From assembly GCF_041435195.1 (NCBI RefSeq), contig NZ_CP108106.1, forward strand, positions 5,495,501 through 5,559,500: a DNA stretch of 64,000 bases. Reading direction: 5' to 3'. The DNA comes from Streptomyces sp. NBC_00224 (GTDB lineage Bacteria; Actinomycetota; Actinomycetes; Streptomycetales; Streptomycetaceae). The notes beneath the pieces are model-generated. The model ran no database searches, was not told the origin of the DNA, and worked only from the letters and a program-made list of their open reading frames with translations. This document shows positions 8,417 through 16,884 of this stretch, in pieces. Made by a program: the position numbers and the translations under genes. Positions within the stretch are counted from its first letter, which is position 1. Every line of letters starts with the position of its first letter.

Positions 8417-9661
8417 GTGAGCACAGAAAAGGACGCGGTCGAAGCCGTCTTCCGGATCGAGTCCCCGCGCGTCATCGCGGCCGTCGCCCGGATCGTCCGG
8501 GACGTCGGCATCGCCGAGGAGCTGGCGCAGGACGCGCTGGTCGCCGCCCTGGAGCGGTGGCCGGAGACAGGGGTCCCGGACAACCCGGGCGCCTGGCTCA
8601 CGGCCACCGCCAGGCACCGGGCCGTCGACCTGGTGCGCCGCCGCGAGACGTACGCGCGCAAGCTCGCCGAGATCGGCCGCGACCTCGACGAGGCGGTGGC
8701 GGAGCCGGAGTTCGCGGTCGCCGAGGACCCGGACGCGATCGACGACGACCTGCTCCGGCTGATCTTCACCGCCTGCCACCCGGTGCTCTCCACCGAGGCG
8801 CGCATCGCCCTGACGCTGCGGCTGCTCGGCGGGCTGACGACCGACGAGATCGCCCGCGCCCTCCTCGCCCAGGAGCCGACCGTCGCCCAGCGGATCTCCC
8901 GCGCCAAGCGGTCGCTGGCCAGGGCGGGAGTGCCGTTCGAGGTGCCGTACGGCCCGGAGCGCGCCGCGCGGCTCGCATCCGTCCTGGAGGTCGTCTACCT
9001 CGTCTTCAACGAGGGTTACTCGGCGACGGCCGGTGACGACCTGGTGCGCCCGGCGCTGTGCGAGGACGCGCTGCGGCTCGTACGGGTGCTGGCCGGGCTC
9101 GTGCCCGAGGAGCCCGAGGTCCACGCGCTGGCCGCGCTCCTGGAGATCCAGGCGTCGCGGACGCACACGCGCACGGACGCGACGGGTGCCCCCGTGCTGC
9201 TCGCCGACCAGAACCGCTCCCGCTGGAACCGGCTGCTGATCCGGCGCGGCTTCGCGGCGCTGACCCGCGCGGGCGAACTCGGCGGCGCCCCCGGCCCGTA
9301 CGCGCTCCAGGCCGCCATCGCCGCCTGCCACGCACAGGCCGCCTCGTACGAGGAGACCGACTGGGCGGCGATCGCCACGCTCTACCGGCGGCTCGCGGCG
9401 ATCGCCCCCTCCCCGGTGGTGGAGCTGAACCGGGCGGTCGCCGTGTCGATGGCCGAGGGCCCCGCGGCGGGCCTGGCGATCGTGGACGCCCTCGCCGCCG
9501 ACCCGGCCCTGCGCGGCTACCACCTGCTGCCGAGCGTCCGGGGCGACCTGCTGAGACGCCTCGGGCGTACGGAGGAGGCCCGCGCGGAGTTCACCCGCGC
9601 GGCGGAGCTGACGCGCAACGAACGCGAGCGGGAGCTGCTGCGGGCGCGCGCGGCGGGCTGA
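8417..9661 (+). CDS. ECF42-type RNA polymerase sigma factor with C-terminal extension
   Basis: 414 residues, more than twice a normal ECF sigma factor. Region 2 lies in about residues 10-80 (VARIVRDVGIAEELAQDALVAALERWP), region 4 in about 115-170 (LRLLGGLTTDEIARALLAQEPTVAQRISRAKR), and a long helical TPR-like extension follows, including the family block VEVVYLVFNEGYSAT. In the ECF42 group the extension replaces an anti-sigma factor in control; none is encoded nearby. GTG start at 8417. The partner DGPF protein is directly upstream. The triggering signal is unknown. Confidence 0.92.
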   Translation: MSTEKDAVEAVFRIESPRVIAAVARIVRDVGIAEELAQDALVAALERWPETGVPDNPGAWLTATARHRAVDLVRRRETYARKLAEIGRDLDEAVAEPEFAVAEDPDAIDDDLLRLIFTACHPVLSTEARIALTLRLLGGLTTDEIARALLAQEPTVAQRISRAKRSLARAGVPFEVPYGPERAARLASVLEVVYLVFNEGYSATAGDDLVRPALCEDALRLVRVLAGLVPEEPEVHALAALLEIQASRTHTRTDATGAPVLLADQNRSRWNRLLIRRGFAALTRAGELGGAPGPYALQAAIAACHAQAASYEETDWAAIATLYRRLAAIAPSPVVELNRAVAVSMAEGPAAGLAIVDALAADPALRGYHLLPSVRGDLLRRLGRTEEARAEFTRAAELTRNERERELLRARAAG

Positions 9662-9773
9662 TATCCGGGCGGCGGACGCGGGCCCGGCGATGAGTTTCCC
9701 GTACGGCCCCGGTCTACCTTCCAGACCCGCCGGCACCCGCGCCGGAGGGCCGGTCGAGAGGGAGGCGGCACCC

Positions 9774-10262
9774 ATGTCCGCTCAGAAGATCACGACGTTC
9801 CTGTGGTTCGAGGACAAGGCCGAGGAGGCCGCGCGGTTCTACGTCTCCGTCTTCGGCGGGGACTCGCGGATCGTCGAGACCACGCGGTACCCGGAGGCCA
9901 TCCCGGACCAGGGCGGCTCGGTGATGACGGTCGTCTTCGAGCTGGCCGGCCAGCAGTACACGGTGCTCAACGGCGGCAAGCAGAACTGGTCCTTCAACGA
10001 GTCCATCTCGCTCTCCGTCGACTGCGGGTCCCAGGAAGAGGTCGACGACCTCTGGGCCAAGCTGACCGCCGACGGCGGCGAGCCGGGGCCGTGCGGCTGG
10101 CTGAAGGACAAGTACGGCCTGTCCTGGCAGATCGTGCCGCGCTATCTGAGCGAGAGGATCAGCTCGGACGACCGGGCGGCGGTGGACCGCATGGTGGGCG
10201 CGATGATGAAGATGGGGAAGCTGGACGTGGCGGCGCTGAAGGCGGCGTACGAGGGGGAGTAG
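9774..10262 (+). CDS. VOC / PhnB-like protein
   Basis: 162-residue vicinal-oxygen-chelate fold protein of the type often mislabelled 3-demethylubiquinone methyltransferase: KITTFLWFEDKAEEAARFYVSVF at the start, then two beta-alpha-beta-beta-beta halves and DKYGLSWQIVPRYL near residue 120, ending in a helical tail. Function unknown. A GAGGGAGG ribosome site precedes ATG 9774. Such genes commonly accompany DGPF/ECF42 modules, which fits its place 112 bases after the sigma gene, but I see no second ECF42 promoter in front of it. Confidence 0.85.
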   Translation: MSAQKITTFLWFEDKAEEAARFYVSVFGGDSRIVETTRYPEAIPDQGGSVMTVVFELAGQQYTVLNGGKQNWSFNESISLSVDCGSQEEVDDLWAKLTADGGEPGPCGWLKDKYGLSWQIVPRYLSERISSDDRAAVDRMVGAMMKMGKLDVAALKAAYEGE

Positions 10263-10292
10263 GGGGCGCGGGGGGTTTGCCCATGGGTCCGC

Positions 10293-11153
10293 TCACGGCC
10301 GGTGCAGCAGCTCCACCACACCGGCCAGGCCCTCGTCGCCGTGCCCGTCCGCGACACGGCGGCGCATCAGCTCGAAGAGCGGGGCGAGCAGTTCGGTGCT
10401 CACGCCCTGGGCGCGGCCGAGGTCGCCGAGCGCGTCGTGGGCGACCTGCATGGCGAGGTTGGACCCCGCCGCCGGGTACGCGCCCTTGGCGGCCTGGGCC
10501 GCCATCTCCGGCAGGGCGCCGGTCATGGCGTGCAGCCACGGGACGAGCAGCGCGGTCGTGAACTCCTCCACGTCCGCGTCCGCCGACCGCACCAGCGCCG
10601 CCGACTGGAGGAACCCGGCGAACATCCCGTACATGCCGGTCAGCAGCGCCAGGTCGTACAGCGGGGCCCGGCCCGCGTCGTCGCCCAGACAGACCGCGCG
10701 GCCGAACACCTTCAGCACCTCGCGGTGCCCCTCGAAGGCGGGGGTGGAGCCGCTGTAGAGCACGAGGGCTTCCGGGCGGCCGATCATCGCGGGGACGGCC
10801 ATGATGCCGCCGTCGAGGTACTCGGCGCCCAACGCCCGTACCTTGTCGGCCAGTTCGCGGGCCTCGTCCGGCGACCCGTTGGTGAGGTTCACGACGACGC
10901 GCCCGCGCAGGGCGTCCTGGGCGGCGTCGACGAGGGTGTGCACATCGGCGTACCCGAGGACGCAGAAGACCACCACCTCGGCGGCCCCGGCGGCCTCGGC
11001 GACGCTCCCGGCCCGCCGCGCCCCGCGCTCGACGAGCGGGTCCGCCTTCGCGGGGGTGCGGTTCCAGACGGTGGTGGTGTGCCCGGCGGCGAGGAGGGCG
11101 TCGGCGAGGGCGGTGCCCATGGCGCCCAGACCGACGACGGAAACGGAACTCAT
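10293..11153 (-). CDS. NAD(P)-dependent oxidoreductase, imine-reductase-like
   Basis: 286-residue beta-hydroxyacid-dehydrogenase superfamily protein. The Rossmann dinucleotide motif is VVGLGAMG at residues 6-13, with NRTPAKAD near residue 32 suggesting NADP(H) preference. The C-terminal helical domain contains LYDLALLTGMYGMFAG, typical of imine-reductase-like members rather than true 6-phosphogluconate dehydrogenases. The native substrate is unknown. The upstream region (11221-11280) has repeated GTGCGTAC elements like those found between such genes and HxlR regulators, yet no HxlR gene is present here. Confidence 0.82.
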   Translation of the reverse strand: MSSVSVVGLGAMGTALADALLAAGHTTTVWNRTPAKADPLVERGARRAGSVAEAAGAAEVVVFCVLGYADVHTLVDAAQDALRGRVVVNLTNGSPDEARELADKVRALGAEYLDGGIMAVPAMIGRPEALVLYSGSTPAFEGHREVLKVFGRAVCLGDDAGRAPLYDLALLTGMYGMFAGFLQSAALVRSADADVEEFTTALLVPWLHAMTGALPEMAAQAAKGAYPAAGSNLAMQVAHDALGDLGRAQGVSTELLAPLFELMRRRVADGHGDEGLAGVVELLHRP

Positions 11154-11250
11154 GGCGGAGTTCTCCTTGGGGAGGGGGAGTGGGATGGCGGAATCGCCGT
11201 GGTTCCGAGTCTCATGTGACGCGCCGGGGGCGACAAGTACCGACTTTTAA

Positions 11251-11276
11251 GTGCGTACTTACCGAAAGGTGCGTAC
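11251..11276. promoter_or_regulatory. Direct repeat GTGCGTAC x2, operator candidate
   Basis: GTGCGTAC occurs at 11251-11258 and again at 11269-11276, an 18-base period, with TTACCGAAAG between. It is about 100 bases upstream of the imine-reductase-like gene. The pattern resembles operators of HxlR-type regulators as I remember them; this is inference. Confidence 0.4.
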
Positions 11277-11334
11277 GGCTGAGTGCGACTGCGTACGGAG
11301 GCGGGGCCCCGGGGGCGCCGGTAATCTCGTGCTC

Positions 11335-11964
11335 ATGTCACCCCGCACGCCCCTGCCGCCACCCCCGCCCCCGGTCGAGATCCGTGCCTGGCCCGACCGG
11401 AACGCCCTGCTCGTGGACCGTGCGGGCGTCCTGAACGACCTGGTGGCACGGCAGTTGGGGCCGGGTCGGATCGCGGCGCACTGGGGCTGGGCGGTGCTGC
11501 TGGCCACCGGCTGGGCGTTCGTGGGGACGGCGGTCATCGCCTTCGCCGAGGCGCTGGACGTGCTGTCGATGCTGTTCGGCGTGATCTGCCTGGTGATCGG
11601 GCTGGGTGCGGTGGTGCCGACGGGAGTGGCGATCGTGGCGGGCCTGCGCAAGGACGCCAGGATCCGCCGACTGCTCGCCCAATGGGCGGAGTTGGACCGT
11701 CACCCGGCGGCCGACGCCCGGCTGCGTGCGCCCGGCCTGAGCCTGGCGTGGCTGCTGCCGGGCGGGCTGATGTGCGCGCTCGGCCTGTTCGTGTGCGTGA
11801 CGGTCCCGGCGGCGGCGCGGCCGGGCCACGACACGTACGGCATGGTGGTCCTGACGATGGGCCTGGGCCTGGTGTGCTGGCTGACGGGCCTGATCGCCGT
11901 CACCAAGGCGCTCGCCCACCGCCGTTGGGCCCTACGACTCCTGCCGCCCGCGCACCTATCCTGA
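11335..11964 (+). CDS. Integral membrane protein, unknown function
   Basis: 209 residues from ATG 11335 (an in-frame GTG lies six bases upstream). The N-terminus is Pro-rich (PLPPPPPPVEIRAWPD), followed by four hydrophobic segments at about residues 52-72, 78-102, 138-158 and 168-190 with a charged cytoplasmic loop between the second and third (LRKDARIRRLLAQWAELDRHP). No catalytic motif or named domain is recognisable. It is divergent from the imine-reductase-like gene and 44 bases upstream of the small Cys-rich membrane protein, with which it may form a unit. Confidence 0.7.
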   Translation: MSPRTPLPPPPPPVEIRAWPDRNALLVDRAGVLNDLVARQLGPGRIAAHWGWAVLLATGWAFVGTAVIAFAEALDVLSMLFGVICLVIGLGAVVPTGVAIVAGLRKDARIRRLLAQWAELDRHPAADARLRAPGLSLAWLLPGGLMCALGLFVCVTVPAAARPGHDTYGMVVLTMGLGLVCWLTGLIAVTKALAHRRWALRLLPPAHLS

Positions 11965-12008
11965 ACGCACGTGCGTACGCCGCACGGTCTACGGGGGAAA
12001 GGCGGCAA

Positions 12009-12377
12009 ATGATGGCATGGTACTGGTGGGTCCTCATAGTCTTCTGGATGGGAGGCTTCGGCTGGGCGGCCGACACGGGCCGCACGGCCCTGCGCACCCG
12101 CCACGAGCGCAAGCTCGAACGCCTGGAAGCGGCCAAGCGGGAACGCCTCGCCATCGAGACGGCCAACCGCCCCCCGGAGCCCGTCTGCGGTTGCACCCAC
12201 CACCTCGCCAAGCACGACAAACAGGGCAAGTGCCACGAGCGCGTCGAGGTCCCGGTCGCCTGGGACGAGTCCAAGCACCCGCTCCGCTACGAGTCGGGCC
12301 AGTGCAACTGCCAGCAGTACGTGGGGCCGCAGCCGCTGTCCCAGGTGTTCGCGGAGGAGCTCACGGACTTGGCGTAG
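12009..12377 (+). CDS. Small membrane-anchored Cys/His-rich protein
   Basis: 122 residues: one N-terminal membrane segment (AWYWWVLIVFWMGGFGWAA, about 3-21), a basic coiled helix (RTRHERKLERLEAAKRER), then a Cys/His module CGCTHHLAKHDKQGKCH (about residues 59-75) with a second pair CNC near residue 101. The spacing suggests a bound zinc or other metal. Function unknown. Two ATG codons are adjacent (12009, 12012). GGGGAAAGG about 13 bases upstream is a weakly placed ribosome site. Confidence 0.7.
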   Translation: MMAWYWWVLIVFWMGGFGWAADTGRTALRTRHERKLERLEAAKRERLAIETANRPPEPVCGCTHHLAKHDKQGKCHERVEVPVAWDESKHPLRYESGQCNCQQYVGPQPLSQVFAEELTDLA

Positions 12378-12419
12378 CCGGGGAAGTCCGGCAGGGCCGC
12401 CGGGTACGGCTGGACGGGG

Positions 12420-13634
12420 TCACCCCTGCCGTACCGGTCGGCCGATCAGCATCGTCGGGGCGCCCGCCACCCGGGTCAGGAACACCGTTGCCGAGCCCCG
12501 CCCCTGCAGCTTCATCTTGCGGCGCAGTTCCTCCGGTTCGACCGCCGAGCCGCGCTTCTTTACCGTCAGGATGCCGATCCCGCGCTCCCGCAGCAGTGCC
12601 TTCAGCTTCTTCATGTTGAAGGGGAGTTCGTCGGTGATCTCGTACGCGGTGGTGAACGGCGATTCGTACGGCTCGTCGCTCGTCACGTACGCGATGGTCT
12701 CGTCGATGAGGCGGCCGGCGCATGCCGTGACGATGTCGGCGACGAGGTGCGCGCGGATGACCGCGCCGTCCGGCTCGTAGAGATAGCGCCCGACCGGTCC
12801 GACCGGCGGCGCGGGCAGCGGGGCGGGCGTTCGCAGGGTGGCCTCGGCCGGGAGCAGGGTGGCGCGGACCGTGCCGGGCGTGCGGGCGTGCAGGGGGGCG
12901 TGCGCGCCCCCGAACCACAGCACCGCCTCCTTGACGTCGCCGCCGTCCGAGATCCACTCCGCCTCGGCCTCCGGCGGGACCGACTCGTGGGGGATGCCGG
13001 GGGCGATCTTCAGGGCGGCGAAGGGAGCCTTCTGGGCCGCGCCGACCGCCCAGGAGAGGGGAGGTGAATACGCCTCGGGGTCGAAGATCCGGCCGCGCCC
13101 GCCCCGCCGCGCTGGGTCCACGAACACCGCGTCCCACCCCGACGTGTCCACGTCCGTCACGTCCGCGCACCGCACCTCGATCAGCTCCGCGAGGCCCAGC
13201 GCCGCCGCGTTGGCGCGGGCGACCTCCGCCGTCAGCTCGTCGCGGTCCACCGCGAGTACGGAGATGCCCGCCCGGGCGAGGGCCAGCGCGTCGCCGCCGA
13301 TGCCGCAGCACAGGTCGGCCACGCTCCGTACGCCCTGGGCGGCGAAGACGCGGGCGCGGTAGGCGGCCACCGAGGCGCGCGTCGACTGCTCGACGCCGTT
13401 GGGCGTGAAGAACATCCGGTACGCGTCGTCCGCGCCGAACTTCGCGACCGCGCGCTGCCGCAGCCGCGCCTGGGCCAGGGCGGCCGAGACCAGCTCGGGG
13501 GCGTACGTCCGGCGCAGCCGGGTCGCCACCGCCAGCTCCTGGGACGGGTCGTAGTCGCGGAGCGAGTCCAGCAGGCCCGTGCCCTCGGGGGTGAGCAGGG
13601 TGCGGAAGGTGTCGAGGTCGTTCACCCGCCCCAT
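12420..13634 (-). CDS. Class I SAM-dependent methyltransferase, THUMP-like
   Basis: 404-residue protein. A Rossmann methyltransferase core sits at about residues 90-240: VADLCCGIGGDALALA (SAM motif I), VLAVDRDELTAEVARANAA (motif II) and VFVDPARRGGRGR, an N/D-P-P-like motif IV. The C-terminal 100 residues form the THUMP-like domain that accompanies this family. The combination suggests RNA methylation; the substrate is not known. Several start codons are possible; ATG 13634 is used. It is divergent from the second deacetylase, with the two starts 126 bases apart. Confidence 0.82.
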   Translation of the reverse strand: MGRVNDLDTFRTLLTPEGTGLLDSLRDYDPSQELAVATRLRRTYAPELVSAALAQARLRQRAVAKFGADDAYRMFFTPNGVEQSTRASVAAYRARVFAAQGVRSVADLCCGIGGDALALARAGISVLAVDRDELTAEVARANAAALGLAELIEVRCADVTDVDTSGWDAVFVDPARRGGRGRIFDPEAYSPPLSWAVGAAQKAPFAALKIAPGIPHESVPPEAEAEWISDGGDVKEAVLWFGGAHAPLHARTPGTVRATLLPAEATLRTPAPLPAPPVGPVGRYLYEPDGAVIRAHLVADIVTACAGRLIDETIAYVTSDEPYESPFTTAYEITDELPFNMKKLKALLRERGIGILTVKKRGSAVEPEELRRKMKLQGRGSATVFLTRVAGAPTMLIGRPVRQG

Positions 13635-13759
13635 TGTGGGCCAGGCGGGGGACGGCGCGCGTCCGGTGTCGGGTGTCGCCTCCGGTATACCGCCCCGCAC
13701 TGACAGGATGCGGCGGCATGCAGCTTGTACGACAAAAGGAAGATTTCAGGCGCGGTGGT

Positions 13760-14668
13760 ATGCCGAAAGCGCCGCTCGTTCTGGTGGCCGGGCTCGTCGT
13801 CACCGCGCTCGCCTCCGGGTGCGCCGCCGAGGAGCCCCCCACCGGCCGACACGGGCACGGGCCCGGCGGCAAGGCCGCCGCCGGACCACAGGCCTACGAC
13901 AACGACGCCGCCCGCGCCCTCGCCGGCTACTCCGCCCAGCTCAAGGAGGCCCAGGCCGCCCGGGTCGTCGCCGCCAAGAAGTGGAAACTGGCCAAGGTGC
14001 CGCTGGCCGCGCCCGCCCCGCCCGCCGTCAAACCGAAGATCACCAACCGGCCCGGCTTCGAAACGGACGGCGGCGACTCCCTGCCGCCCGTCTTCACGAC
14101 CGTGCCGACCAAGGACCGGATCGTCTTCCTCACCATCGACGACGGGGCCGAGAAGGACCCCGAGCTGCTGAAGATGATGCGGGAACTGCGCATCCCCTAC
14201 AGCGCGTTCCTCAGCGACTACCTCGTCCACACCGACTACCCGTACTTCAAGCGGATGCAGGGCCTGGGCGTCACGCTCAACAACCACACGCTCAACCACC
14301 GCTATATGCCCGCGCTCTCGTACGAGGAGCAGCGGCACGAGATCTGCGACCAGCAGGACAAGATCGGGAAATGGGCGGGCAAGCGGCCCCGGCTCTTCCG
14401 GCCGCCGTACGGCAACTACAACGAGGACACCCTGCGCGCGGCCCGGTCGTGCGGCGTCCAGGCGGTGCCGCTGTGGGCGGCGGAGGCGTTCCCCGACCAC
14501 ATGGAGTGGCGCGAGTGGGACCGGGATCTGCACCCCGGGGACATTGTGCTCACGCACTTCCGGGGGCGGGGGGACTGGAAGGGGACGATGCCGGACATGG
14601 TTCGGCAGGTGATGAAGGTGATTACGGACAAGGGGTATGCGGTGGCCCGGCTGGAGGATTACGTCTGA
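13760..14668 (+). CDS. Polysaccharide deacetylase family lipoprotein (paralogue 2)
   Basis: 302 residues if started at ATG 13760, which gives a compact signal peptide ending in the lipobox ALASGC, parallel to paralogue 1; an upstream ATG at 13718 is possible and has AAAGGAAG nearby. NodB motifs: TIDDG (residues 125-129), HTLNH for metal binding, and RPPYGNYN. It ends GYAVARLEDYV, like paralogue 1 at 6926-7786, showing that the two arose by duplication now separated by about 6 kb. Likely acts on surface amino-sugar polymer. Confidence 0.86.
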   Translation: MPKAPLVLVAGLVVTALASGCAAEEPPTGRHGHGPGGKAAAGPQAYDNDAARALAGYSAQLKEAQAARVVAAKKWKLAKVPLAAPAPPAVKPKITNRPGFETDGGDSLPPVFTTVPTKDRIVFLTIDDGAEKDPELLKMMRELRIPYSAFLSDYLVHTDYPYFKRMQGLGVTLNNHTLNHRYMPALSYEEQRHEICDQQDKIGKWAGKRPRLFRPPYGNYNEDTLRAARSCGVQAVPLWAAEAFPDHMEWREWDRDLHPGDIVLTHFRGRGDWKGTMPDMVRQVMKVITDKGYAVARLEDYV

Positions 14669-14669
14669 C

Positions 14670-15065
14670 GCCGGTGGGGTCGGGGGCGTTTTCCCCCCAC
14701 CCCGCCCGTTCCCCTAGACCCTCCGGGGGTGGGTGGGGGTGGAGGTGGGTTTCCCGGGGGCTGCGCCCCCGGACCCCGTTGCGGGGCCTGCGGCCCCTGC
14801 ACCCCGCTTTCGGGGCTCCGCCCCGGACCCCGCTCCTCAAACGCCGGAGGGGCTGAATGTGCCCGGGCCCAGCCCCTCGCACGCCGGAGGGGCTGAATGT
14901 GCCCGGGCCCAGCCCCTCGCACGCCGGAGGGGCTGATTTTTGGCCGGTCCCCATCCCCCTAAGGGGCGCGGGGAACTGCGCGACCAGCCACACACAGCCC
15001 GCAGCCGAATCACACCGCCCCCCGAAGGGGACTGCGCCACCAGCCACACACAACCCGCAGCCGAA
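14670..15065. repeat. Repeat-rich intergenic region
   Basis: No gene is visible in these 396 bases. GC-rich hairpins at 14750-14835 (for example CCGGGGGCTGCGCCCCCGG) lead into a 40-base direct repeat at 14841-14880 and 14881-14920 plus 16 bases of a third copy, each starting ACGCCGGAGGGGCTGA. A second direct repeat with a 56-base period begins at 14983 and 15039 (ACCAGCCACACACA...). These resemble dispersed intergenic repeats common in Streptomyces genomes downstream of convergent genes. They probably also terminate transcription. Confidence 0.8.
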
Positions 15066-16511
15066 TCACACCGCCCCCGAAGGGCTCGCCCGCCGTCTCC
15101 CCGCCCCATCGCTCACCCGGATCAGCAGCGCGATCATCACCCAGTTCGCCACCAGCGACGATCCCCCCTTCGCCAGGAACGGGAGCGCCTTGCCCGTGAG
15201 GGGGATCAGGCCGGTCACCCCGCCCACCACCACGAACACCTGGAGCGCGAGCGCCGCCGCCAGGCCCGTGGCCAGGAGTTTGCCGAAGGCGTCGTGGGCC
15301 GCCAGGGCCGTCCGCAGGCCCCGCTGGACCAGCAGTCCGTACAGCAGGAGCACCGCCATCACCCCGGCCATGCCCAGCTCCTCCCCGACCGTGGTCAGGA
15401 TGAAGTCGCTGCGCCCCGCGAAGCCGACGAGTTCGGGGTGGCCCTCGCCGAGGCCCGTGCCGGTCATCCCGCCGCTGCCGAAGCTGAAGAGCCCTTGCGC
15501 CAGTTGGTCGGAGACGAGGCCGGGCGGGCGCTGCTCCGGCGGCAGGAAGACGTCGAAGGGGTGCAGCCAGGCCACGATCCGGCCTTTGACGTGCGGCTCG
15601 GTCGAGCCGACGACGTACGCCCCGACCGCCGCCATCAGCACCCCGCACACGACCCAACTGGTGCGTTCGGTCGCCACGTACAGCATGACCACGAAGAGCC
15701 CGAAGAAGATCAGCGAGGTGCCCAGGTCGCGTTCGAAGACGAGCACCAGCAGGCTCAGCACCCAGATCGCCACCAGCGGCGCCATCTGGCGGCCAGGCGG
15801 CAGCCTGATGCCCAGGACCTTGCGGCCGGTGAGCGCCAGCGAGTCGCGGTGGACCACCAGATAGCCCGCGAAGAACACCGTGATCATGATCTTCACGAAC
15901 TCGCCGGGCTGGAGCGAGAACGGGCCGAGGTAGACCCAGCGCTTGGCGCCGTACGTGTCCGCGCCGAAGAACGACGGTGCCATCAGGAGGATCAGCGCCA
16001 CCGCCATCGAGACGTAGATGTAGCGCTGGAGGCGCCGGTGGTCGCGCAGCAGCACCACGGTCAGCAGACAGCCCGCGAGCCCGATGACCGTCCACACCAG
16101 CTGCCCCGACGCGGTGGGCGCCGACTTGAACGCCTTCGCGTACGCCGGGTCGAGCCGGTAGAGCAGCACCAGGCCGAGCCCGGACAGGAGCACCGCCAGG
16201 GGCAGGATCAGCGGGTCCGCGTACGCCGCGAACCTCCGTACGGTCAGATGCCCGGCCAGTGACATCAGCGTCATGCTGACCGCGAACTCGGCCGTGGCGC
16301 GCGGCAGCCCGCCCGTCATCGCCGCCGACACACAGGCGTGGCCGCCGACCGTGACGATCACGACCAGCGCGAGCAGCAGCGCCTCGGTGCGGCGGCGGGC
16401 GGACGCGAGCGCCCGCCCCGGCCCGGCCTCACCCTGGCCGTCGCCGATGTCGATGTCGATGTCGCCGTCCGCTCGGGGCCCGGTTCCCGTATCCGTACGC
16501 ATCGTCCTCAT
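15066..16511 (-). CDS. FtsW/RodA/SpoVE-family membrane protein
   Basis: 481-residue SEDS protein. An acidic N-terminal segment (DGDIDIDIGDGQGE) precedes about 12 membrane helices. Family signatures are GAKRWVYLGPFSLQPGEFVKI near mid-protein, FERDLGTSLIFFG, and near the end GLIPLTGKALPFLAKGGSS. SEDS proteins polymerise lipid II into glycan strands with a partner class B PBP. No PBP gene is adjacent, unlike the main rodA or ftsW loci, so this is probably an accessory family member for growth or sporulation. ATG 16511 was chosen; another lies at 16502. Confidence 0.9.
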   Translation of the reverse strand: MRTMRTDTGTGPRADGDIDIDIGDGQGEAGPGRALASARRRTEALLLALVVIVTVGGHACVSAAMTGGLPRATAEFAVSMTLMSLAGHLTVRRFAAYADPLILPLAVLLSGLGLVLLYRLDPAYAKAFKSAPTASGQLVWTVIGLAGCLLTVVLLRDHRRLQRYIYVSMAVALILLMAPSFFGADTYGAKRWVYLGPFSLQPGEFVKIMITVFFAGYLVVHRDSLALTGRKVLGIRLPPGRQMAPLVAIWVLSLLVLVFERDLGTSLIFFGLFVVMLYVATERTSWVVCGVLMAAVGAYVVGSTEPHVKGRIVAWLHPFDVFLPPEQRPPGLVSDQLAQGLFSFGSGGMTGTGLGEGHPELVGFAGRSDFILTTVGEELGMAGVMAVLLLYGLLVQRGLRTALAAHDAFGKLLATGLAAALALQVFVVVGGVTGLIPLTGKALPFLAKGGSSLVANWVMIALLIRVSDGAGRRRASPSGAV

Positions 16512-16712
16512 CGGTCTGACCTTAAGGACCCTTTCGTCCGAGTGGCGACGGTTTTTCCGAAAGAGGCCGTGTCGCGAAGTCCACAGGGGTACGGGCGAAC
16601 CGGATGGGTGAATTCGTCGTCGGACCGGGCCGGGGGCCTGGAGAGGGAGCCGGGCGGACCCGGCGAACAGGCGGCGCCGCACCTGCGAAATCCGGCCGCC
16701 ACGGTCGTCGGC

Positions 16713-16739
16713 TTGGCACTCCGCTTGACCGAGTGCTAA
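16713..16739. promoter_or_regulatory. CIRCE operator 1 with groES promoter
   Basis: TTGGCACTC-N9-GAGTGCTAA matches the HrcA-binding CIRCE element (TTAGCACTC-N9-GAGTGCTAA) with one mismatch. A sigma-70-like promoter overlaps it: TTGACC (16725-16730), 18-base spacer, TAGTCT (16749-16754). Repression by HrcA under non-stress conditions follows from the known family mechanism. Confidence 0.9.
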
Positions 16740-16759
16740 TCGCCGTCCTAGTCTCGGCT

Positions 16760-16786
16760 CTGGCACTCCCCACTGGAGAGTGCCAA
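16760..16786. promoter_or_regulatory. CIRCE operator 2
   Basis: CTGGCACTC-N9-GAGTGCCAA, a second CIRCE copy 47 bases downstream of the first, with perfect 8-base arms GGCACTC/GAGTGCC plus flanks. It lies just downstream of the predicted -10 box, at or near the transcription start, about 100 bases before groES. Confidence 0.88.
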
Positions 16787-16884
16787 CACAGCGACGGGCA
16801 GGTCCGGCACCCGCGACGACGGATCCACCTGGTCGCCACCCAAACAGTTAACCCCGTGAGATCTCCGAAGGGGGAGACCGGATC

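Noticed and set aside
6839..9775. Open frame of 978 codons on the minus strand
   Set aside because: Antisense to the deacetylase, DGPF and ECF42 genes, all well supported; translation lacks any family pattern.
14841..15094. Possible CRISPR array
   Set aside because: Repeats are directly adjacent with no unique spacers, and only two to three copies; no cas genes are present.
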